Assembly: GCF_000239855.1 (NCBI RefSeq)
Contig: NZ_BADT01000103.1
Coordinates: forward strand, 1 to 37,958
Length of the DNA: 37,958 nt
Direction of reading: 5' to 3'
Source: Pseudoalteromonas sp. BSi20652
Lineage (GTDB): Bacteria; Pseudomonadota; Gammaproteobacteria; Enterobacterales; Alteromonadaceae
The position numbers and the translations under genes are program-made. Each line of letters starts with the position of its first letter. Within the stretch, counting starts at the first letter, position 1. Below the pieces are notes generated by a model. That model worked only from the letters and a program-made list of their open reading frames with translations. It was not told where the DNA came from and made no database searches. Shown in pieces: positions 1-11,413 of the stretch.

Positions 1-1424
1 GTTACACTAGAGTTATTAGGCTCAGCATCTTCATAGTCAGATACACCATCGTTATCAGAGTCGCTAAGTGTAGGGTTAGTTCCTAAGGTTATTTCTTGAC
101 TATCGGTTAAACCATCCCCATCAGTATCAGAGGATCTAGGGTTGGTCCCTAAAGTCATCTCCTCAAGGTTTGTTAAACCGTCATTATCATAATCGTAACC
201 CGCGTCATTTGCGTTTAACGGATCAAGGCCATTTTCAAGCTCGTATTCATCACTCATTCCGTCGTTATCGTCATCTTCGTCAATGGCATCTCTAATGCCA
301 TCACCGTCGGTGTCTTCTAAACCCGAAGGTGTACCGTAATACTCAAAACCTAAGCTTGTTAAGGTATCTAACTGAGCAATATCAATTAAAGGAATTCCGT
401 TAATCCCTATTCTTAAATAATTCCCCGTAAAGTCAAATAATGGCGACAGATCTTCAACCTGCGTATCTGCAATATCAATGTTTAAGCTACCTGAGCTGAA
501 ATCTATTAAACTTAAATCTGAAAAGGATGTACTTCTTACATAAAGGTTATATAAGTTTGTAAAATCACTGATTGGCTCCCAATTAGATATTTGAGTTTCA
601 GCAACATCCAAGGTCCGAAGTGGCGCACCTTCTAGTAACGATAAGTCATTAAAACTTGTCCGTCTTACATTAAATTGATCAAGTAATTTATACTCGCTAA
701 CACTGCTCCAATCAGTAATTTGCGTATAAGACAAATCTAAATACATTAAGTTACGACCACTTATTAAGCTCAAATCAGTGAAGTTTGAATTACCTAAACG
801 TAATCCCTCAAGCCTAGTTAGTGAGCTTAAAAATGACCAGTCATCTGCATTAACACCCCATAAGTACAAACGGTTTAACTGCTCTAGTGAGCTTAGTAGC
901 GGTAAGTTTGTAATCTCAGTATCCGACCCATCAAAAAACCTAACTGATGCATTAATTAAAGATGCATCGGTAAAGTTAGTACCCTGAACCGATAGGTTTG
1001 TTAGCTCAATATTAATTAAATCTTGCCAGTCACCTACTGTAGTTTGATACAATTCAAAAATAGATAAGTTTGATAGCAAAGTTAAAGATGACAAGTCAGA
1101 AAAAACAGAATGTCGAATATCAATATTTTCTATACGTGCTTTATTAGCCAGTAAATTAAGGTCGTCATCTGTTAATTTTGTACCCCTAAACGTGGTTAAA
1201 TACTCAAGTTCTTCTAAAGTCTCCCAGCTTATAACTTCCATATATGGCAAACTTAACTCTCTTAAAAACTTAAAGTTACCTAAGTCAGTAATATTAGGAA
1301 GCGCCGTATCACTTTGTGCCCAACAACTAAAATAAATTACATCATATACCGATTGTTCTAATGAATAACTGTTCGTAATACACTGCTTAATTATTTCACT
1401 TTCAAAGTCAATTTCGCCAATTTT
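1..1424 (-). pseudogene. LRR + TSP3 repeat segment, out-of-frame continuation of the gene at 1391-3592, cut by left edge
   Basis: An open minus-strand frame of about 474 codons begins right after a stop at 1425-1427 and runs off position 1 with no stop. It encodes an LRR N-cap-like start with two cysteines (KQC, SCW), then about ten irregular leucine-rich repeats (for example LRELSLPYMEVISW and LMYLDLSYTQITDW). Several TSP3 calcium-binding repeats follow (TDGDGIRDA, SDTDGDGLTD, SDNDGVSDYEDAEPNN). No plausible start codon, RBS or signal peptide precedes the LRR region. Adding one base to the T6 run at 1421-1426 fuses this frame to the end of the secreted protein encoded at 1391-3592, giving VKKIGEIDFESEIIKQC across the joint. 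I therefore read it as the C-terminal part of that protein rather than a separate gene. The true C-terminus lies outside the window. Confidence 0.8.
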
Positions 1425-3592
1425 TTAACCAGTGTAGCTATATTAGGATTATTAGGTTCAGCGTCTTCATAATCAGATACGCCATCACCGTCAGTGTCGC
1501 TTAGTAGTGGGTTTAAACCTAAAGCAACCTCATGCCCATCCATTAAACCATCATTATCTGAATCATGATCATAAATAAATGTGCCTGCAGCATATTCTTC
1601 GGCGTTTGTTAAACCGTCATTATCAAAGTCTTGGTTTGCATCAGCTACAAAAGGGTCAGTGCCTAAAAGCTCTTCTATTAAGTCAATTAAGCCATCGCCA
1701 TCTGTGTCAGGAAACTCAGAAAACAACTTACGAACATAAAAATCGCGCCTGTTGTAGCTAAATAATGTGTCGCCGCTTGTAAATAATTGTTCTATGCTAT
1801 TAAAACGTTGAGGGGTTATTTCGCGACTAACATTGCCATTTTCAGTCTTAATTAATTGCGAGTAATTAACGTAATTATAAGTAGTATTTTGAAAATAAAA
1901 TGAATCTACGTTGTAAATATCACCAACTGAATCGAGCGTCAAATCTCCCAATAGCTGAACAACGGTATCGTAAACTAAAGCTTGGTATTGCCCGTTTTCA
2001 TCATAGGTCGTTAGCAGTAACTCCGAGTCGCTCAAAGAGTGTAACTCTGCGTATTGTACAAATGTGTCTAAAACTACCCACGTAGTTAAATCATCTGACG
2101 AAATTAAGCTTCTTGTTCCGTCTGAAAGAAAGCTCATCGCATAATAAGCACCATTAACGTAATACATATCCTCTATTTGGCTTACAAATAAATCTTCGTT
2201 ATCAAGGTTAACTTCGAACGGTTCAAGACTTTCTAAATTAGTACCTAAATACAATCCGTTATAACTTTCTAAAAGTATTTCACCATTACTTAAAGTTTTA
2301 ACATCATTAATAAATAACAAATCATCTAAGCCATAACTTGTTTCTATCCAGTCATTTCCGTCAATTGAGCTTAAAAATGCTGAGTTGCCTAACAAATGGA
2401 TCATACCGTCACGCACAAACAATGTTCGCGCAGTATTATTTTGTTGCTCTAGCAATACCCTAGTAGTGCCTGTTTCAATGTTATAAGCTTCTAATCTGGT
2501 AGTTGAATTATAACTAACGTCCTGCTCATATTTTAAACTTAAAATCTCACCGTTAAATACATTTACATCTGCTAAAGAAACTTCGTCTTTTAAAATTTCA
2601 ACTGCTGATACATCAGCGTTAACTTTTCCGACCCTGCCATTGTATGTAATAAAATACTGCTCTTCGTTAAAACTAAAAAAATATGAAGTATTAATAAGCC
2701 CTAATACATTCTCTCCAAAAACAAGAGAACTTGCGTCAGAAGTAAGTGGTGCAACGCGGCCATTTCTATCAATTACAAAATAGTTACTGCCTTGAGATAA
2801 AAAGTTCAGTTCATCGTAATAAGGAGTGTCAAAAACAGTTATAAGTTGATTATCTGCTGATAACTTATAAACCCCAGGCCCATTGCCTTTTACTGAAATG
2901 TAAACCACATCGTTAATAGTTATAACATCATCAAACTGCACACTGCCTACGGGCAAGTTAATAACCTCATAATCTGTAAAGTTTTGTGTTTTTAAAAGGT
3001 ATTTTAAATTTGAAGCGCTATTGTAGTCGTACTCTAAAACAGAAATAAAAATATTATTTTCATTAAAAATTATATCCCTAATATTATAATTTTTGTTACT
3101 AAGATCATATGATGGGAATAAGCTAAACATATCTGAAGCAACTGATTGACTAACAAAATCAACTGTTTTGAGTAATGCCAACTGATTGTTTTGGTAGCCT
3201 AAAAAATAAAAGCTGTCACCGTCACTCCATAAGCCATAGTTATAGAAAGGTAAATCAGATTTTTTCCATTCAATACCATCAAGGCTATAAACAAGTTCAC
3301 CGTAATCACCTTGAAAAGCAATAGCTGTTCCTGTTGAGCTCATATAATCAAACCTATCGCTTTTTAAGCCTAGGTGACTTAAATCTAATATACTCCAACC
3401 TTTACCATCAGCAGACACTGAAACCTGATCTTCGTTAAAGGTGTATAAAGCACCATTAAATACAACAACATCGCTGTCATAGCCCATTGTCTCTTTGGGT
3501 TTTTGAATCTTTTCCCAGCCGTACTCAGTAGCATTTGTAATACTACAGAGTAAGCCTAGGAAACAAAAAACCATGATATTCAAAGCTTTCAT
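1391..3592 (-). CDS. Secreted beta-propeller-like protein with TSP3 repeats (N-terminal part of a longer frameshifted protein)
   Basis: Encodes 733 residues as read. Residues 1-21 form a signal peptide (MKALNIMVFCFLGLLCSITNA), and a clear AAGGAATAGG ribosome site lies at about 3597-3606. Residues ~25-640 hold repeated 'S.DG..W' blades (SADGKGW, SLDGIEW, SSIDGNDW, SSDDLTTW), the look of a BNR/sialidase-like or kelch-like beta-propeller; no catalytic residues can be assigned. Residues ~650-715 are TSP3 repeats of the DTDGDGLID type that bind calcium. The last 11 residues (KLAKLTLKVK and neighbours) are probably an artefact: they follow an A6 run (minus sense), and one extra A joins this ORF to the LRR/TSP3 frame covering 1-1424. 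The duplicate motif SDYEDAEPNN occurs before and after the LRR region. Probable surface or secreted protein; function unknown. Confidence 0.85.
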   Translation of the reverse strand: MKALNIMVFCFLGLLCSITNATEYGWEKIQKPKETMGYDSDVVVFNGALYTFNEDQVSVSADGKGWSILDLSHLGLKSDRFDYMSSTGTAIAFQGDYGELVYSLDGIEWKKSDLPFYNYGLWSDGDSFYFLGYQNNQLALLKTVDFVSQSVASDMFSLFPSYDLSNKNYNIRDIIFNENNIFISVLEYDYNSASNLKYLLKTQNFTDYEVINLPVGSVQFDDVITINDVVYISVKGNGPGVYKLSADNQLITVFDTPYYDELNFLSQGSNYFVIDRNGRVAPLTSDASSLVFGENVLGLINTSYFFSFNEEQYFITYNGRVGKVNADVSAVEILKDEVSLADVNVFNGEILSLKYEQDVSYNSTTRLEAYNIETGTTRVLLEQQNNTARTLFVRDGMIHLLGNSAFLSSIDGNDWIETSYGLDDLLFINDVKTLSNGEILLESYNGLYLGTNLESLEPFEVNLDNEDLFVSQIEDMYYVNGAYYAMSFLSDGTRSLISSDDLTTWVVLDTFVQYAELHSLSDSELLLTTYDENGQYQALVYDTVVQLLGDLTLDSVGDIYNVDSFYFQNTTYNYVNYSQLIKTENGNVSREITPQRFNSIEQLFTSGDTLFSYNRRDFYVRKLFSEFPDTDGDGLIDLIEELLGTDPFVADANQDFDNDGLTNAEEYAAGTFIYDHDSDNDGLMDGHEVALGLNPLLSDTDGDGVSDYEDAEPNNPNIATLVKKLAKLTLKVK

Positions 3593-4273
3593 AACCTATT
3601 CCTTAAGTTTTATAAATAAGTAATTATTGATTTAATTATTTCAATAATTAATAGCAGCTAGTTAAATCTTTAAATTAAAGCTAAAACAGACTTCAATTGA
3701 GTTTTACTAGCCATCTATATCAAATAAAAAATCATAAAATTTAAGCTAATAATTTTTCATTTCATAATTTGGTTAGTTTTACCTATAAAAGTAAAACACT
3801 CAGTCACAATAAGCCCGCCATTTAAAGTAGGCCTATGTATAAATATTTTTTATTTTTAGTTAATTAGATCACTTTTTAATTTCAGCATCCCTTTAGCTAA
3901 AAATATAAATACACATGGGTTAAAAAAGGGTTTGAAAATATAAAATAGTGAGAATGAAAAAAGCATTAAAGTAAGAGAAATTGTCTGCCAAAAGACAGTA
4001 GGATAATAGAAAGGTAAAGGCTCGCCTGGAAGGCTTGGAGATACTTTTTTAGATATACGCACTAGATAAAAGTATAAATTTATAATATTAGTTTGTTGTT
4101 TGTTCAACTCAGCACTCCATCGCTCAAAAATCAACTTCAAGTAACGTTCCATTTACATAAAAACAGTCAAATTATAGACAATTAAAAAAGATTAAACAAT
4201 TAATAACCTTTATTTGTTAGCTCTTTTTGCGTACTAATTTAGCTATCTGTTTTCATAACCCTATGCAAATCTT
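3593..4273. other. AT-rich intergenic region with no convincing gene
   Basis: This is the upstream region of the secreted beta-propeller gene. It is very AT-rich. A ribosome site for that gene lies at about 3597-3606. Apart from a doubtful 98-codon ORF on the minus strand (3856-4152) I see no gene, RNA or strong hairpin here. Confidence 0.6.
3856..4152 (-). CDS. Doubtful small ORF, hydrophobic C-terminal half
   Basis: The 98-residue product is not recognised. The N-terminal half is polar with a proline-rich stretch (SPSLPGEPLPFYYP). The C-terminal half holds one or two hydrophobic segments (ISLTLMLFSFSLFYIF and PCVFIFLAKGML). There is no Shine-Dalgarno sequence before the ATG, and the surroundings are AT-rich, where long hydrophobic frames arise by chance. 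It could be a small membrane protein, but I favour non-coding sequence. Confidence 0.2.
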   Translation of the reverse strand: MERYLKLIFERWSAELNKQQTNIINLYFYLVRISKKVSPSLPGEPLPFYYPTVFWQTISLTLMLFSFSLFYIFKPFFNPCVFIFLAKGMLKLKSDLIN

Positions 4274-4698
4274 CTCGGTGGTGAAACAATATCTTATTTG
4301 CTTTTTAGTAAGGTATAAAACCATTTTTACCACCGAGGGCACAAGGCGCTGCGCTATACAAAGAAGTAATTAATAACGCAAGCAAGCTGCGCTATACAAA
4401 GATGTAATTAATAACGCCAGCAAGCTGCGCTCTGCAGTCACTACTCTTTCACTTCTCCTTGTCTTCTCGGTGGTGAAACAATGTCTTAATCACTTCATGA
4501 GCTTTAGCCCAAAAAAATTTTACCACCAAGTGCACAAAGGCGCTGCGCTACACAAAGATGTAATTAATAACGCAAGCAAGCTGCGCTCTGCAGTCACTAC
4601 TCCTTCACTACTCCTTGTCTTCTCGGTGGTGAAACAATATCTTAATCTTTAGCCCAAAAAAATTTTACCACCAAGTGCACAAGGCGCTGCGCGCTACA
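4274..4698. repeat. Cluster of interspersed repeats with inverted ACCACCGAG/CTCGGTGGT ends
   Basis: Two complete and two partial copies of a ~110 bp element sit side by side. A right-end fragment is at 4274-4282, unit A at 4329-4474, unit B at 4522-4630 and a left-end fragment at 4667-4698. Complete units start ACCACC(G/A)AG and end CTCGGTGGT, a 9 bp terminal inverted repeat, and share cores such as GGCGCTGCGCTA and CAGTCACTACTC. Unit A is longer because it carries a 38 bp tandem duplication (4351-4388 and 4389-4426, 36 of 38 identical). No reading frame is conserved. The layout resembles a MITE-like or REP/BIME-like non-autonomous repeat. Confidence 0.8.
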
Positions 4699-4716
4699 GG
4701 TAATAGCAACAAAAAA

Positions 4717-4741
4717 GCCACGGTGCTATTAACACCGTGGC
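4717..4741 (-). terminator. Rho-independent terminator after the giant secreted protein gene
   Basis: A perfect 9 bp stem GCCACGGTG/CACCGTGGC (4717-4725 and 4733-4741) has a 7-base loop. On the minus strand it is followed by TTTTTTG, and it lies about 30 bp after the stop codon at 4772. On the plus strand it is followed by TTTTATTTT, so it could also act on incoming transcription from the left. Confidence 0.85.
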
Positions 4742-4771
4742 TTTTATTTTATCGCTATATAACGCTATAAC

Positions 4772-7700
4772 TTAGTGGATAGTATTACTTAGTAACCCTA
4801 AATCGCTCCCACTGTATACACTGCTTGTGCGTGCTAGCGTGGTTGCATCAACACCGTTAACTATAACGTCTGCTTGCCCATCGCTATTTACATCGTATGA
4901 GCTAACCGTTAAATCAGCAAAGTTACCTTCTAGTGTTAAACGTCCGTACTCGGTCGCGGCACGCCCGTCTTTTATCACAAGCTGGTATTTACCTGAATTA
5001 ACATTAATACCCAACAGTGCCACTTCGTTTGTACCGTCGTTGTTTAAATCCCCTAACTCCATTACTTGCTCGTTTGTCCATATTGCTGGCCAGCTGTAAT
5101 TCGCTATGCGGGTATTAGCTAAACGTCCGTCGTTTACACGTAGTAACAGTTTGCCGCTGCTGTTTTTACCATACAGAGCCACTTCTTTTACATCATCACC
5201 CGTTCGGTCACTTAGTAGCAATGGCTGTGCATCAGTTAGGTCGTTTGGCCAGCTAAACGTGCGTATTACGCCACGCTTGTCGTGCCCTTTTTTAACAACC
5301 CATTGGTAACGACCGTCGTCTTTACGTTGACCAAATTGACCCCAGTCAATAGTGCCGTCGCCGTCTATGTCGTCCATTTTATATAGGCTTATGTTATTCC
5401 AAAGTTTGTTCCAGTTGTACACGTCTAGCTTGTTGTTGCTATTGGCGCCATCGTAAACAAACAATTGGCCTTTATCTAAGCGCTCATGGCGTCCGTATAA
5501 CGCAACCTCTGGTACAGCATCGTTGGTAATATCGCTCATAATCACTATTTGCGCATCTACCCATTGGTTTGGCCATTTAAACGTTTTGTACGTTTGTTTG
5601 GTTGCGCCATTTTTTACAAATAACTGTTTGGTGCCGTTAGTTAAGTGAATACCGGTAATGGCGTATTCTTCAACACTATCGTTGGTTAAGTCACCCACTA
5701 CTTCAAACGTTACATCGCCTAACGTATTAGCCCAGTTCCATGTGCCCATGCCTTGCCCTGTGTAGCCGTTATAAACCGCTAATTGGTAACGCCCTACTGC
5801 ACTGTTAAAGCCAAATAAGCCTAGCTCTTTTATGCCGTCGTTATTTCGGTCACTTAGCAATTCAATGCTCATTGAGTCTAGCGTGTAACTAAGGTCAAAG
5901 TTATTTACCACCGAAAAATCACGCCCATCTACAATACTAAATTGTGCGCTACCGCTAACTAGTGAGTATTTAAGCCAATCGGCAACACCATCGCCATTGG
6001 TGTCGCTAAAGTGCTGCATAGTCGATGGCGTATTTGGTACATCAGTTGGATCCAGTGGGTTTAAACCGTTATTAACTTCATCGCCATCAGATACACCATC
6101 GCCATCTGTATCGGCGTTATTAATGTCGGTACCAAATAATAGCTCGTCACTGTTCGATAAACCATCGTTGTCGGCATCAGCCGCTGCGTCTGTTGCATCA
6201 AGTGGGTTTAGGCCGTTATTAACTTCGTCAAAGTCAGACATACCATCAAAATCGCTATCAGCGTTGTAAATATCAGTACCTAAATCGGCCTCTTGATAGT
6301 CATTTAAACGATCACCGTCAGAATCAGGTAATTCAGACCACTCGTTGTAGCTACTTAAATCAAATAACTCCACTGAGTTCATTCGTGGTGCAATAAATAC
6401 ACCTCGCTCATCATCACCAATTACGCCATCATTATTTACATCATAGTCATAGGTTGAACGCTCAAATACTAATGCACGCCCATTACTGTCAACAGAAATA
6501 ACATCCCACTGTCTTTCACGTTCAACCCACTCGTCAACATACGACATAGTGATACGATCGCCATTAACTGTATACGTCCACTCTTGCCCCATGTATAAAC
6601 TTGAAGCGCCTGTGTCATAGTCGACTTCGCCACCTAATCCGCGACGTAAAGTACCATCAGCCCTAAAATGATAACCCCAAACACCTTCAATATTGAGGGT
6701 GTTTTCGCTCCAGTTACTCGTTATGTAAGCATTAATATTTGCTAACTGCATTTGAGGTAATTGCGTTGCTAAATTAGAGGTTAATTGAGTATATGTATTA
6801 TCAAACTTGGCAAGCGGAGCTATGTACACCTCAGTCAAACCATCAGCTTGATAAACCTCGTAATACCCTAAAAGTTTATTACCTACTTGTTTGTATGGCA
6901 TTACTTCAATACGCTCAGCAGAGTTTGTAATTACAAGTTTACCCTCGTCAACAGCCCATTGATATTGACCGCCAAAATGCCCCGACTCAGCAAACCCATT
7001 ACTATTGAGCGTCAACATATCTGCATATATACCATTAATACTATCTAGGCCTCTTGTAGGCCCATAGGCCACTGTAAGAGGTAAAAACACAGTCCACTTA
7101 CCTTGCAATTGAGCACTACTCATCCCTGAAAATAAATTATCTGGGTTTATTTCCCAATCACGAATTGATTCATCTATATATTCGTATATTGGCAGCTCAC
7201 CTTCATAGTTCCATTCACTAGGTAATACTAAAGTGACTTGATTAGTTGTCGATACAACAACTTCTTGTAGGCCATTGTCCTCACCATAAGGAGTGATAAC
7301 TGTTTTTACTCGCGCATCTAAATGCTCAAACTGCATACCGTAAGGGATTTCATTACTATCGGCTTTACTTATTAGCCAATCAGCAACCTCAGCGCCAAAG
7401 TTATCTCTTATTCCATCAAATGGATAATCATGATAATCAAAAGAAGTATTAGTAATATTTTGATTAGTTAGATTGATCTGGCCATTTATCACTTCCCATG
7501 TAAATGAGCTGGATCTATAAGTATCTAACCAACTATTACCGATATTACCTGTTGTATTATCGTCAAATTTAAGTGCCATACCTGAATGCGCTAACCACCC
7601 CGATTGAGCAGTGTCACTTAATGCAACTCTCTGACCTAGAAGATCAACTTTCGCAAACTGAAGTGTTGTTGAGCCAGGTATAGAATCAGCATTTAATGCA

Positions 7701-10700
7701 TCACTACCTTGAGCCAATTCAAAACCATCAGTAAAACCATCACCATCAGAATCTAATAACAACGGATTTAACCCCATTGCAACTTCTTCAGCGTCACTTA
7801 AACCATCTTTATCAGAATCATCAGAAAACTTATTTGTGCCTAAATCATCTTCTTGATAATCATTTAAACCGTCATAATCTTGGTCGGGTAGTGCATTCCA
7901 CGCACTTTCCCACTGGCTTAAATCTATGGTTTCAAGCGTGTTGACTCTAGGAGCAATAAAAACACCTCGTTCATCATCACTAATAACACCATCATCATTT
8001 ATATCTAAATCAAAGCGGGAGCGCTCATAAACCAATGCACGCCCATTAGCATCAACAGACACTACATCCCACGTTCTTTCGCGCTCAGATGAGTCATTAC
8101 TGAAACTCATAATGATACGGTTACCATTTAAGGTATATGTCCATTCTTGGCCCATATTTATGCTCGGCGTTTCACTTTCGTAATCGTAATTACCACTAAT
8201 GCCACGGCGTAATGTCCCGTCATCGCGAAATTGATAACCAAAAATGCTATCAATGTATAACTGCTCGCCATCCCACTGCTGTGGAATGTGTGCATTAATC
8301 CCCGCAAATTGAATTTGTGGTAATGCAGTCACTAAATTATTAGTAAGTTGTGTAAATGAATTATCAAATTTAGCAAGCGGCGCAACATATACCTTACTAA
8401 GCTCACCACCATTAAATACTTGATAATAAGCTAAATAAGTTTTTTCCACTTGCTTAAATGGCGTCACTATAATGTCTTCGTTATCAGAACTTAACGTTAA
8501 TATTCCGTTTGAATCCGACCAATTAAACACCTTACCAGAATTTACAGTGCTTACACCGCCACCACTTTGCAAAGCTAACGTATCAGCATAAACCCCGGCT
8601 TGCGTACCTAAACCGCGAGCAGCACCAAAGCTTACATCGTAGTCTAAAAATACCAACCATTTACCCTGTATATCATTACTAGATGCACTAAGCGTGCTTG
8701 TTAAACTGCTCTCCCATTGCACTACTTCTTCGGTAATAGTTTCATTACTATTTACGCTACCCGTATAACCCCATGCTTGAGGAATAATTAAAGAGGTGTT
8801 AGCTTTTAAAACAGAAATTACATTAAGCTCATCGTTAGTTTGCGAATGCTTAATTAACTTACGCTCAATCACTTCGTAATTTTGTTCTAAAAATTGATCA
8901 TAAGAAAGAGCACCCGCGTCAACTTGTTCTCTAAGCCACTGTGCAACGTCATAACCAAAGCGCTGTTCAATATCAGTAAACGGGTAATAGTAATAATCAC
9001 TGCTTAAAATCGCATTGCTACCACCATTTATAGTAATAACACCATTTTCGATTTGCCAGTTTGCTTTGCTTGCACGGTAAGAACTAAGCCATTGCTCACC
9101 CAATGTAGCTTCGCCATTACTATTAAAATCAATAGCTAACCCTGACTTTTGAATCCAGCCGTCTTTAACGTTACTTAATAAAGCAACCTGCTGATTACTC
9201 ACATCAGAATCAACAAAGCTTAAAGAGTTTGAGCCCGGAGTTGAACTCGCCAAAAGAGGATCGCTACCTTGCTCTAATTCAAAGCTATCGGTAAAACCAT
9301 CATTATCGCTATCTTGATCAAGAGGGTTTGTACCGTTTAATAGCTCATCCCCATCACTTAAACCATCAAAATCCGAATCAGCATTATTTGTATCAGTGCC
9401 TAAGTCTTCTTCTTGAATATCTTTTAAGCCATCATTATCTGAGTCTGGTAAATAATTCCATGCATCAAAAGTACTTAAATCTGTTTTAATAAATGAATTT
9501 AAACGAGGAGGTATAAACGGCTGCATTTCATCATCAGTCACTGCACCATCAAAGTTATCGTCATAGCCTATATAAGAGTATTCAAACATTAAAGCCGTAC
9601 TATTACTGTCAACCGAGAGTACTTCCCAGTGACGCTCACGCCTATAATCACTTGTTGTAAATGAAGCAACAACCTCATTACCGTTAATCACATAATCCCA
9701 TTTTTGCCCTAATATAAGTGTATTGCTTTGCTCATAATCAGACGAGATGCCACGATGAAAAGTGCCATCATCTAAAAATTTGTAACCAAATAAGTTATCA
9801 AAACTAATGGTAAGACCCTGCTCTTGCTGATTATATAAGTTAATACCAGCCGCCCAAATGTAAGGAAACTCTGTTACTAAATTAGCTGTTAACTGGTTGT
9901 ATGACTCATCAAATTTCGCTATTTGGGTATTAAACACACTAACAAGCTGATTATTTTTATATTGCTTAACGCTTGCTAAATACCCCTTTTCAACATTTAT
10001 AAAAGGTGTAACGTCAAATCGAGTATCATCGTTAGTTAAACTAAATACACCATTTTGAGCCGTCCACGTAAATTCACTCTCTGAAAACACATCAGAAACA
10101 GAACCATCTGCATTTAAAGTAAAACGGTCGCTATAAATACCAAATATAGTTTGGTCACTAAAAGCCTCTGGCGTACTCGAAAACAAACCAAATAACCATT
10201 TACCCGCTAATTGTGTTTGAGTTTGCTGATTTAAAAGACTGTTTTTAACAGCATACAATTTACTGTCGTTATCAAAAGATTCGCTACTATCTATTATACT
10301 TACAGGCCAATCCCAAGCCTGTGGAACCTGTAGTTGAGTGTAGTCAGAGCCAAAAAGCCTTATATCAACGTGGTCGCCATCTGTGGCTAGCTTACTAATA
10401 TTGGCATCAAAAAAGACGCTTTCTTCAAACTCTAGGTAGTAACTTAATTCACCGGCCTCAGCCTTTGCATTTAAATGGTCAGCCAGATCTTGGCCATATT
10501 TACTCGCAATAATCTCAAATGGCTGATAATCAACTTGGATTTCTGTTCGAGGTTGAGAAACAAGATTTAAAACACCGTTATTAACAGACCAGTTAAAGCC
10601 CTCTTCATAAAAAAAGAAGACCCTTCAAAGCCTGCTATACCGGTATTATCAGCATTAAAATGCATCGCTGTACCAAAATATGGCAACGCAGATTCATTAC

Positions 10701-10986
10701 CGTTATCAATAATAGTAAATTGATTATTAGTTATTTCAGCAACAGTAAACTCAATGTTTTCTGCTAACACATTCTTTTTATAAGAGCTGTTAGCTACTGT
10801 TAAATTTGATGATTTTTCTTTAATCGTATTTGTATATGAAGAAAAGCGTTTAGCTTTTTTATACCCATCCTTAGGTACTTTAAATTTTTGATAGTCGAGT
10901 AAAGGTTGAGTTGCAGTATCGTAAGACAAAGCAGAATAAGTTGGTGCAATTAAAAGCGCACTAATTGCTAAGCTAGCAATTTTCAT
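4772..10986 (-). pseudogene. Giant secreted three-module TSP3/FG-GAP repeat protein, frameshifted once in this sequence
   Basis: Read as two ORFs (10567-10986 and 4772-10258), but the reading continues unbroken if one base is added to the A7 run at 10609-10615. The restored protein is 2071 residues. Residues 1-18 are a signal peptide, with an AAAAGGAATT ribosome site just upstream. Three tandem modules of ~480 residues follow, each with a part containing SGxAxxF and 'xW...NG.I' motifs, a part beginning QGKW and containing YAD.L.L, and a closing (D/E)R.(R)WDV(V/I)SVD block with an EF-hand-like DxNxDG segment. TSP3 repeats (DSDNDGLKD type) link them. The last ~400 residues hold seven repeats of the form SDxxxDxxxEVALYG, like FG-GAP/VCBS blades. 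I see no rhombosortase-type or sortase anchor at the C-terminus (GLLSNTIH). Probably a calcium-stabilised extracellular or surface protein of unknown function. Confidence 0.85.
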
Positions 10987-11255
10987 AACTAATTCCTTTT
11001 AATTTTGGTTAATATAATAAACGAAGCAATTGTAATACAATTTACAAAAAATAAACAATATTTACCCAAATGTTATCTTAAAAAGTAAAAAACAAGTAAA
11101 TACCCCCTACTTTTAACTAGGGCGTGTTGATCTTTGTGGATTGAAATTTATTTGATCTAGAGGCGATTTAATCGCAGCGCAATGTGTGTAATCTAGTAGG
11201 CTCGATGGTTATAGTAACTTATTTATTTTATAATTTTTAAATTAAAAATAACTTT
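10987..11255. other. Intergenic region upstream of the giant secreted protein
   Basis: Holds the ribosome site of the downstream gene at about 10993-11000. A sequence AGGGCGTGTTGATC at about 11119 is reminiscent of insertion-sequence ends, but no partner end or transposase is present. I see no gene here. Confidence 0.5.
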
Positions 11256-11366
11256 ACCACCGAGAGCACAAAGGCACTGCGCGATACACAAAGAAGTAAT
11301 TAGTAACGCAAGCAGGCTAACGTTTACAGTCACTACTCCTTTACTTCTCCTTGTCTTCTCGGTGGT
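11256..11366. repeat. Interspersed repeat copy, 111 bp, perfect 9 bp inverted ends
   Basis: Begins ACCACCGAG and ends CTCGGTGGT, with the same internal blocks as the cluster at 4274-4698: GAGCACAAAGG, ACACAAAGAAGTAATTA, CAGTCACTACTCC and TTCTCCTTGTCTT. It lies in a non-coding gap between the secreted protein gene and a gene remnant. Confidence 0.8.
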
Positions 11367-11413
11367 GATAATACTCACTTATTTGCTTTGTTAGTATCGG
11401 AGTTTCTATGTTG

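Noticed and set aside
1421-1426. Programmed -1 frameshift at AAA AAA in the secreted propeller/LRR gene
   Set aside because: Eleven other homopolymers in the window show the same one-base shortfall, so one cause, base-call error, explains all; the heptamer is also not an ideal slippery site (preceded by T).
4351-4426. CRISPR-like direct repeats
   Set aside because: Only two contiguous copies without spacers, inside an interspersed repeat unit, and no cas genes.
4772-4850. Rhombosortase or sortase C-terminal anchor on the giant secreted protein
   Set aside because: The C-terminus ends in the last FG-GAP-like repeat with no glycine motif, hydrophobic segment or basic tail.
4827-5309. Plus-strand ORFs opposite the giant protein gene and similar ORFs opposite other genes
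   Set aside because: They are complements of well-supported minus-strand repeats and domains and resemble no protein.
11119-11135. Insertion-sequence end (AGGGCGTGTTGATC)
   Set aside because: No second end, target duplication or transposase fragment is visible nearby.
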